From Bugula neritina (Eukaryota > Bryozoa > Gymnolaemata > Cheilostomatida > Bugulidae), in contig OZ037773.1 of the NCBI GenBank assembly GCA_964035545.1, positions 2,707,751 to 2,771,750 on the forward strand: a stretch of 64,000 nt of DNA. Direction: 5' to 3'. Shown in pieces: positions 1 to 11,100 of the stretch. The notes below the pieces were generated by a model. That model ran no database searches, was not told where the DNA came from, and saw nothing but the letters and a program-made list of their open reading frames with translations. The position numbers and the translations under genes are program-made. Each line of letters begins with the position of its first letter. Positions within the stretch are counted from its first letter, which is position 1.

Positions 1-428
1 TCTCCCGTCAAAAATAAAACTGCAGACTTCTAAATTGCAAGCCAGCGTGCTAAGCATTACACTATGAGGGCTGTCAGACTACACTATGAGGACTATTGGG
101 AAATCCCTGCAGTTATGACTTGTTTAGCACTTGAACCATAAAATAAAATTGAAAGACCCAACAAATCATCACCATACTGAATTTACTTTTGTGTACATGT
201 GGAGTTGCAGTTTTAAAATAAAATATCCTTTAAAATAATAACAGCCATGTTCAAAATAAAAAAATCTGGCGAGGAAAAGACTACTGGCAATTTTTATGCT
301 CAAACCTAGTCAACTGTGCCTAAAATTGGAAATCGCTTTAGCTGTGTATGCATTGTTATTGGATAATATATTTTAAGAAAAAAGCTTTTGGTAAAAGTTG
401 TCAATGGTTTAATAAAATTAGCTGATAT

Positions 429-434
429 TTTATT
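429..434 (-). promoter_or_regulatory. Polyadenylation signal AATAAA
   Basis: AATAAA on the minus strand, about 50 bases past the stop of the NHL-like secreted-protein gene. This supports the exon at 484-1211 as the terminal exon. Confidence 0.45.
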
Positions 435-483
435 ATCTTTCTTAAGTGCTCGGCATTAAAGCTTATATCAGTAAATGCAGCAA

Positions 484-3400
484 TCATAGGTGTACTTGAA
501 AGTCAAGGTCAAAGCAACAGAGGACGGTACTACCTGTGTCCTCCAGTGATTCAGTGAGCAGTGTGTGGCTGTATGCATATGGTTGTGCAGTAAATGTATC
601 TCTTTTGATTGAGGATGCTTTAACACTTGCGGTAGTCGAGCTAGTAGTTGGGACAGCTTGCTTGGTAGACTTAGTGGACAGAGTAGCAGTGGGACTACTA
701 GTAGTAGAAGCACTGGTAGTAGGAGTTTGAGTAGCAGTAATAGTAGTAGAAGTACTGGCAGTAGAAGAACTGGCAGTAGAGGTACTGGTAGTAGGAGTAG
801 AAGCACTGGTAGTAGGAGTAGCAGTAGTACTAGTAGCAGAAGTACTAACAGTAGAAGTACTGGCAGTAGAGGTACTGATAGTAGGAGTAGAGGTACTAAT
901 AGTTATAGGAGTTTGAGTAGAAGTACTGGTAGTAGAAGTAGAAGTACTAGTAGTAGTAGAAGAAGAAAGAGTAGAAGTACTGGCAGTAGAGGTACTGACA
1001 GTAGAGGTACTGGTAGTAGGAGTAGAGGTACTAATAGTAGGAGTTTGAGTAGAAGTACTAGTAGCAGTAGAAGGAGAAAGAGTAGAAATACTGGTAGTAG
1101 TAGGAGTAAGAGTAGGACTAGTGTCAAGAGTAGTGGTGGTGCTGGTGGTAGTACTGGTAGTAGGAGTAAGAGTAGTAGTACTGGTAGTCACCTCTCCTTC
1201 AGCCAATAGTACTAGAGAAACAAGAGACTACTGTAATAAATAAAATTTGGGCTGTGAAATTCATATAATAACCAGTTTTGTCCTAATCCATTAATAAAAT
1301 ATATAATGAATAAAACCTTAGCAGAGTTTGTCACAAGGAACTTGAGCATAATTACACATTTTTCAGGATCAAACCATTAGCATATTAAAGAAACTGCATA
1401 TTGCTAGCAGAATCTAAGACAACTTAATTCTTATCTATTATACTGGTAGTATAAACTTACTGACGCGTAGCACCCCTTTCTCGTAGTCATTCACCACAAT
1501 GGTGCTGCTGTCCAACCAGCTTATAGAGCCAATCTGATTGAAGGTACAGTTACTGATAGAATAATTAACTATTTCATCAGATTTCTCACAGTAAAACTCA
1601 ACACCTGTAAAAAGAAATATTTTTCAGAAATACCCTTTTTCTAACTAACCCCAATATACAGACATATAGTTTTTTGCAAACAAAAAATGGTTCAATATTT
1701 TGAAAAACTACTCAATAGTGTTTACACAGAGTTTTACATATAAAGATATCAAAGAGACCATTGTCATTTTTATTTTGTAACTTATAGCAGTTTCATCTTT
1801 AGATTTTAAGAAGTTTGGGGCATTTTGTATTTCCTTTTATTACACAACACTTCACCAAGTTGAGTGTAATTAATTTTGGGCTTGAATAGTATATAGGAAT
1901 TATTTTTTTTAACAAAATCTAAAAGCTGCTGCTGGAGAAATGAGATATTTATGACTCGCAGAGTACTGCACAAAGTTGTAAGTGAAAAAAAAGAATGAAA
2001 ATGTGAAAAATGAAGGATAAATACCTATTCAAGTAATTTTTGTAATTAATATTTTACAAGTCTAAGATATTACATAAACTGATATATGCAGTCTGCAGCT
2101 GGAGGTTGATACTTCACAGTAACCAATTGTGGTAGACTATGGCAAGGCTAGACTATGCTTTAGCTTTAATCTCAAGGAATGACAACTCCATTCACACTTG
2201 TATACAGCTTGCACTGTAGGCATGAAATTATCATATAATTAAATATGTTTTAAATGAATGAGTATGCTGTTCACATTGAAACATGTCATATTATTGACTG
2301 AGTGATACACAGCTGTGTTCAACTAGCCACTGTGAGAGTCATCAACAGTTACCATAATTTATATATCTTGGAAGTCATCTAACAGAGTTGATGACCTCAG
2401 AAAATGCATACGGTGACTCAGAAGTGTATGACATACCAACATCTGAACTGTCTCTCAGGTCATCTAGCAGAGTTAGAAACACGAGCCGCCCAAACTCAGG
2501 GTCCGCCATTGCCAAGATTCTTCCGTCTGGGGAGGCGGTTAAATCAGCACTCTGTTCTGCAAGCCTTGGCTCAGCTTGCTTAGCAAACACAGTTCTATCT
2601 AGGTGGGGAGAGTTTGAGCTGCCACTGTTGGTTCTAAACATTATTTAAAGATTTTTTATCACTTGTTGTATCATGATTATAAAAAGTAAGTAAAGTAGTA
2701 ACTTGTACACTGTATGAATCTAATATATATTATACAGTATATGCAGGGTGACAAGAAGAACATGTGTGTGTATGTGTGTATGTGTGTGTATGTGTGTGTT
2801 TGTGTGCGTGCGTGTGCGTGTGCGCGTGTGTGTGTGTGTGTGCGTGCATGCGTGTGTGTGTGTGTATGTGTGTGTGTATATGTGTGTGTGTATGTGTGTC
2901 TGTGGGTGTCTGTGTGTATACATGCTATATGTACATACACACATACATGATTACTCGCAGTGTACAGGAAATGCTAAGCTAAAAATGCTTACATTTATTC
3001 TAGATAGCAAATTGCAATTTTCTTGTCAATGAGTGAGGTGTTAGTGCATTTGAAGTTACCAGTATTTTTATACATCTAATAACCTTTTAGTATGACAGCC
3101 AAAATAACACTTGTGCAGCATGGTCCTATTGGGGTGTATTGCTCTTAGTTTTGTCCAAAACTTTTTAACCTTTCACAGCCTGCATAACTGCATAACTTAC
3201 ATATCAAGTCATCAAACATACACATACAGTGTTTTGTAAAGGAGCAGTATCTATGAAAGTGCATCTCGATCTGCCCTGTAACCATGGAGGATGTAACAGG
3301 TAAGAAATGCTTTAAGTTTTAACACAATTGCTTTTATAAGCAATGCTTTTTACTGAATACTATACAAATATCAAGCACAACCACTGCTAACTCCCCTTCC

Positions 3401-6400
3401 ATGTGGAGATGAGTAGTGTTGAACCATTTGGGAACTTGCAGGCTCACTACTACTACACAAATACAATAAGAAATCTGCTTTTATAATATCTTAACTCACT
3501 TTGCCAAGATTTAAAAACAAACGCTTTTAGGCGAGCAGTCAAGTTTAATGCCAATATCATTAGCTAATAAACTTTTGCACCCACAACCAACGCACTGTGT
3601 GTGGCAGGTTGTTTCCACAACAGATTTTCACGCTTTTGGATTCACATGCAGAAATTTGTGTCATATGGCCCTGCGCTTAGTCTCCACATAAGGGTGGGCT
3701 GGGAGTATGAAGTGGACTCAGTGTTTTTACAAGATATGCATATTTGCATATTCACATTATTCAGTCTTTGCAATTATTGTAGATGCTAGCTGCATGAGTT
3801 TCCTGGTCTATAGTTACTTCACTTCAAATCTTATAAGCCATAATGCTTAAACTTTCCAAGCATTGACAGTAAAATAGACTGCACATCTATCATATTGCTA
3901 GCTGCTTCAAACTTTGTTACAAAACATCTTCTTGCAATTTTTTAGATTTAAAAATTACTAACGCCAATTCTACACTAAAAAAACTGGTAAAAACCGGGAA
4001 GCTTCAAAAGTTAAAAGTACATAGCAAAGTAGTTGTAAAAGAATTAGTGCCCATTTTTAATGTTGTTTATTTAGGCTACTTTGTATTTGTATAAGAGTGG
4101 TTTTATATTTAGATCCGGCTGTTGAACCAGAAATACTTTGGATCTTGTGTTTTCTGGGAGCCCTGGGTGAGAAAATATTATATATACGCTGTGTTTATTT
4201 AGTAGTTATAAGATAGTAGAAGGTTATCATATACTTTAGTAGTGAATATGTAATGTAATATCAGCATTCATAACTCTAATTTCTTTTTATTTAAATAAAT
4301 ATTTTGTAAATTTTTTAATATGTGAAACTAACAATATATTCTTATAATTATTCCAAGGCAATCAGACTAAAACTACTGAATAGTTATATGTTTCAATATT
4401 TCAAGACAAATACTATTTAAAATAAACAATTGTAATTTCTTTTAAATTTAAACTGTCCATACACCACAACACTAGAACTTCATTTTTAAATTTATAGTTT
4501 AGAGTTGAAGAATTTACAGATAACATGCTTAATATATGCATGGTTGTATTTGATAGTATAGTGCATACTATTTTACTAGATCACCTTACACGCATTCATT
4601 ATATGGAACTTAATTAATAAAACTATAAGGCTTACTCTTCATCTCTGTTGTAGGAATAATTTTCAACATACTAAACATTGTCACACTTTCTATGTCGATA
4701 GAACAGGTTACATATAAAATACTTCTTGGAATGGCTGTTGCTGATTTATTGGTAGGAATTACTGGCTTTTCTCAAATAATTGTATTGTTTGTGTACATTT
4801 AAATAATACTTAGGGTTGTTGGTTGTAGTGTTAAGTTTACCCAGTGGTCCCCGTGGTATAATAGTTAGCACACTTGCTTGCAAGCCGGAGGCTCGGGTTC
4901 GATTCCCAGTGGGGGCAAAATGCATTTTACATTGGTCATCGAAATTTTAGTTTCTTACTAATAAAAAATTAAATTATGTGAAAACATTGTGAAAATGCCT
5001 TATTATTTCAACTTTTCACTACTGGGTCAATTTCTTGTCAACTTAATAACTACAATTTTCCATCTATGAAACCCTAAAACTTATCTATCATTGTGTTATA
5101 TATGATTAATCCAAACCTATTCAACAAGCTAGTCGCAGAGTTTAAAAGTATTATATCAATAGAATCAGCACGTAAACTAATTTATGTAATATTAAACCAC
5201 CTCTAAGAACTCTTGAGTAGGGTGAAGTTACAATCTTTTGAATAGTGTCGTTTTTAACAGATATAATTCGTGGTAATAACATCAAATATAATAAATATCA
5301 GACAGTTTATTGCTATTATTGAAGCTTTTTGGTGACATCAACTGCCTTAAAAAATCTTTATAACTCAGCTGACCTTAAATATTGAGCAAGTGCACAGAAA
5401 CTAGAAACAATGTTAAAAGAGCTATGCCCTGTGCCATTATTTATATGCATGTAATTATAGCAGAGAGTATACCTAACATCTAACAGGGAGCAGCTGTGGT
5501 CTAGGGGTTAAAGCTTTTGCCTAGTAAACACGAAGGTCATGGGTTCGAGCCCTGACAAAGGCCATTGGTGATGTTAGCAAGAGCATCCGGTCATAATTGC
5601 TCCTGTGCCTCATCTAAATAAGTCTTTAGCCCTTTCTCACAGGGATAGTGACTCTAAACTTGCGTGAGTATACTTAACATCTAATGATGCTAGTCATAAC
5701 ACTTTTACTTCTGTTATTATTCAAAGTTGTATTGTTTATTTTAGGTAAACATTACACTTTTCTGTTTATCTATAATTTTCCTGACACGCGCATACCCTGT
5801 CACAATCCAAGAATTAATGCAGTTTAATTTAACGGCCATTGTGATGAGGCTATTTGCATCCGTAAGTGATAATTTCTTACAAATCTTGAACAAGTTGAAA
5901 GCTACCAATTATTATTTTTCTAGTTCTTATACTACCACAAAGAAATGTTTAAAAAGCAAGCTTATTGAACACATCTATTTTACTAATCTATTACAGCAAA
6001 ATATTATTTTCTAGCATGAATAATTGCTAATAGCATGATTACTGTAGATATCTAACTGGAGTGCAGTGCTGATGGTTACCATTAGATTGCTAGTGGTTAC
6101 TTTCCCTCTAAAAGCTGCTATATTTGCCAGTCCCAGAAGAGTGAAAGTGTCTATTGGTTTGATTTACATACTCTGCATAAGTTTGCAGTTTTTGCTTTAT
6201 CCAATTGCAGTGTGAGTTTACTCAAAACTATAAATATGATGAAAAAATGAGTTAATAGACTTTATTTTGTTAGCAAATTTATTAGCTGAAGTACAGTTTT
6301 AAGTTATAGCCTTACAATATTTTTTTCATAAAATTTGTGAATTTGCAATCTACATGATTTCTAAAGCTTATACAAGTAAAATCTAAATAATAGTATTTAC

Positions 6401-7713
6401 ATTTTTAAGCAACACTGTGTAAGCTACTGCACATGTCTTTACCTGAATATTCATTACAAGGTGCAATTGCTGCAATTATACAATATAAAGTTTGCGTTAT
6501 TATAGATTTGCAAGTCCTTTAATTTTGACATGGCTGTTATATTTCCTTCCAATCTTATTTGAGATTTTACCAATGGCTGTGTGTTTGGTGCTGACGGTAA
6601 TGTTGCTAATACAGTTTCGTAGAAACCATGTTAAAGTTAAAGATTTAGTAAATCAGTAAGTATTACTCAATATATGATATGCTATATCGTCTTTTAGCTG
6701 TTTATGCAATAATATGTCTGCATTTTAATAATACTTTTCATTTATTATCAGAGCACATCTGGGTAAACGAGTAAAAGAACAGAGGATGTTGACCTTCACC
6801 TTGCTGCTGACCTTAACATTCTTCATTATAACCTACCTACCATTGGTAAAAAATTATTAAATTCCAAATTAAGCTTAAACATGATATGTGCATAAAGTAT
6901 AGGACAAAATAATACTGATTTCACTGTAATTATTACAAGTATCCCGCATATGCATAGAAAATCCACTATAATATCTGTTTTTTATATCAGTGTTGATTCA
7001 AATTGTTGAAATATATAACAGTTTCACTTTAATTATGTTGACTTTACTTTTACATATTATATGCAGCAGAAAATTATTTTTTAAAAAACTATTACCTGTT
7101 CAATGTATTGTTAAGAATGAGCTTTTTGTATTTTAAGTTATACTATTTACAGGTAATCTATAGCTTGATTGACCTTGCTAATATGAACATTATGAACGGC
7201 AGTTATCTCTCTCTTACATCCACGCATATCCTGAGAAAAGTTACACTCATATTACAAAGCTGTAACCACACCGGTAACTTTTTCATTTATATCATTGCCA
7301 ACTCAAAACTAAGGAAGAACTTTCTACAGAGATTTGTAAAAGTCAAGACGGCAGTTTCTTCTGGTAGAACAACTCCTTCAGATACTTTTTTCAGGTAAAC
7401 AAATTTTATGAACTGTAAAACATGCTAATAGCCCTTTTGCATTTTGCATTGGACTGCATGAGTTTCTTTCAGATTATATAATAAGTCAATTGAGTCAAAT
7501 ATATTTTTGAAATGCTACACTACAGAGTGTGAAAAATAATAAAACCATCTGGGCTCATCATTAGATCTTTTAATTGCTTTTATAAATTTATAAGCTAAAT
7601 ACCATTTTTAGTAAGCTCAAAATATATTTTTGTTCTAGTGTCACTTTTATTTCCTGATATGAGAGATGCAATCTGATTATATTCAAAGTTTTCTCTTTAT
7701 AATGTCTTTTTTG

Positions 7714-7758
<45 letters not shown>

Positions 7759-8033
7759 AATCTGTGGACAGCAGCTGTTTCGGGATTTGTCCCCTCATCA
7801 GCACAGAACAGAGTACCATGGCCCACACCTTCGCAATAGTAAAACTTATAGTTTTACTAAAGCATATTTAAAAGGTGTGTAAACTCAAGCCAGAGTGCTC
7901 AAGTGGCTCTAGGGGTCCCCTAGGAGTCACGAGCATTGCAAAATGCTAGCAGCTTGAGTTTGTGACCATGGTGAGAGTGCTCAATCATTTAATGTTATTG
8001 CTGAGCATTAAATGAGAGCGTAATATCTCAATC

Positions 8034-8119
<86 letters not shown>

Positions 8120-11100
8120 CTTACACATTGGCATTTTATCTTGCGATAATGCACAAGATTATAGCATATAATACAATACATCAATATATTAGTATATTAT
8201 TATTGCTGCTGCTATTGTTGCTGAAGAACGACAAACTTACCCAAAATATCTGATAAAAGATGTCCCATACAAGGGTTCTCCATCAGTGCCAGTTATATCA
8301 CTGAGATTATACATGTTTACACCTGAAATAATATTAGTTATCCATTGAAATACAATATCTTAAAACTGGCAGAGGTTCATTGGGTTTAATAATAATTTTC
8401 AATTATAAACACTACATTGAAATGTTGAAGGGTTTGCAAACTATTCACAGTAATAAAAAAAAATATTTTAAATAGTTAAATGTTATGAGTAATATATGTA
8501 TGTAAAAACATTAATAAACTAATATATTACCAAGTAGATGAGAATAAATTGCTGTAAAAACTAGAACTTTCTTTAATATGATTAAATGCATTTAAGTTTA
8601 GTATTTAATTTAAAAAAAAACATGTTATGCTAGCATATGAGAGTTTGGTAACAGAAATATTTGCCATATATTCATAAAACTACGTGAAGTTCAATGTACA
8701 ATAGCTGGTGTTAGTCATACCTGCAGTCACCTTGTGCCAAACTACTTGACTGGGAGATTCGTCTGGAGTTATCCCTCTTTCTAATCCAAAGGTTCCATCT
8801 GTCACAGAGTTCTGCAGATCAGATAATGTGATTATCCTACGAGGTTGAGACATTCCTTCAGCCCACACATAAATACCCTGTATATATAATAGAAGTACTG
8901 TATATCAAATCATGTACTTTATATATTTTATAATAGATATACTCTATATAACATAAGTGACTTTACATATTATATTTATTATGTGATATATATTACATAA
9001 TTATATGTGTACTACGCATAATACATGTAATATAAATTATAGAATATGTCTTTTATATTAGAGAATATAATTTATGTGTCGTATATATTACAGATTAATA
9101 GAAATCTGGCATATTATAAATATGAGAAAATTTTCCTATTTTCAACTGCATATCAAAATAGAAAAAAATATATAACACTGTATAAATATGTATATTGTAA
9201 GGAAAGCCATATGTAACAATATGTAGGCCTACTGTAGAAATGGTAATAATAATATCTACTGTAGAATGAGTTGCAATATGTGCTGCAAAAAGAGTATGTG
9301 ATAATATGCGCTGTGCAAAAAATATGCAATGATGTGTACATATTAGTAACAGCTTATGTGGCGTAAGCTGTAAGACTAATAAAATTTTATAGCTCAACAA
9401 TGGTTATCTAATCAAAGCCCTTGTTTGACTCAATTTAAAAAATAAGCAAAACATTACTGCACATAGCAAGCAATTTTCAAGTAGAAACAACTAAAAATCA
9501 GGGAGAAACCTCAATCTACTCCTTTATTCTGCAGAGCAATAACTCACGTGACCTGCCACACTAAACACCCACAACTCTCCCTCTTCTCTCTCCAAGACAA
9601 CCATCCCTAGGACTTCTGTGGTAGAGTCTGTAGATCGTATGTTGAGGGCATTCTGACCACAGTCACCTGTAGCAACATGATTCTACTTTCTAACTGTAAT
9701 ATACATTCTATAGATTTGTATTATAATAAACTGAAATGTAGTTAAGAAAATATTGCTTGAGGGAGCGGCTATGGTGGAGTGGCTAGAGACACTAAATGTT
9801 TATGACACGCAGGTGGTAGGCTGTTGGAGTAAGCTCCAGAAAGGTTATTGATGATGTCATACTAGACAAACCATGTGTCAGTATATTTTGAGGGAAAAGC
9901 TTAACATCAAAGAAAAACTCATGCCCGTCTATATAGTCACTATCCCTGTGAGAAACTCCTTTTTTAATGCCGGCTCAAGACTTTTCATAGTGGCACAGGG
10001 GCAATTTTCACTGGATGCTCTTCCTAACATCAACAATGGTCATTAATGGGGTTTGTATTCATGACCTCTTGCTTACTATGGCCCCTAAACCACGGCTGCT
10101 CCTTAAAGCCTTACCACCAAAGCATTAAAAATATTATATTTATAAACAAACATTAATTAGCGTGTGCTAAACTAAGAGACTTTTATACATATGCCTCTCA
10201 GTATCCAAGGACTACCATTTGTTTTTATATGTGAGATTTAGCTAATTAAATTTATAAAGTTATAGAATGTGAAGGTGCAGATGATTCATATAATCCTTCA
10301 CTTTTTGTAACTTGTACCACCCACAAGTTTTAGTAAGCACCACCCTAGAGATTTAGTAAGCACTGCTCACAACGTTTATTAAAACCACCCACAAGCTATA
10401 GTAAACACTGCTTACAAATGTTTAAAATTATAGGAACCAAGACAGGTTTAGAGTCATGGTAACAAATTGGTAAAAAAGATGTGCTGAATCATTCAATGTT
10501 GCACAAACTACAGTAGCTAGTAAACCTGCCCACTAGTTCACATCGAGTATTTACTATATAAAAGAAATAGCTGATAACTCCCACTTAGTAAACCCACCTA
10601 ACACAGTTTTGACTTCATTTGTTGTCCTGTTGGCCACCCTGGCGCATGACCTGCCGTCTAAGAAGTAGATTTTATCTACGGTATTGTGAATGTGCTCAGG
10701 ACTGCTAATTCTAGCTTCATTGCCAACTCCATCCCAATATGATACGCTGCCAGTTGGCCTTGGTGCTGTCAGGTTACCATAAAGCACTGCCAATAGACAC
10801 AGTAATGTATTAGACATAGTCCTCAATAGCACATCTTACGGTGTGTGCTCGTGTGTGTGTGTTGTGTGCTCGTATGTGTTCTCGTGTGTGTGCTCGTGTT
10901 TGTGTGGGTTGTGTGTGTGTTGTGTGTGTGTGTGTGTGTGTGCTCGTATGTGTGGGTTGTGTGTGTGTGTGCTCGTATGTGTGGGTTGTGTGTGTGTTGT
11001 GTGTGTGTGCTCGTATGTGTGTGTTGTGTGTGAGTGTGTGTGTGCGTGAGTGCGTGTGTGTGTGTGTGTTGCACAAATTAAAAGGTGGCAAAAAGTTTCC

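Noticed and set aside
658-1209. Plus-strand ORF reading as an Arg/Ser-rich (SR-like) protein
   Set aside because: It is the reverse strand of a triplet repeat inside a well-phased minus-strand coding exon; no splice or start context on the plus strand.
4849-4921. Functional tRNA gene (Cys- or Ala-like anticodon loop)
   Set aside because: A and B boxes are good, but the anticodon stem does not pair and a similarly flanked second copy shows it is a dispersed repeat.
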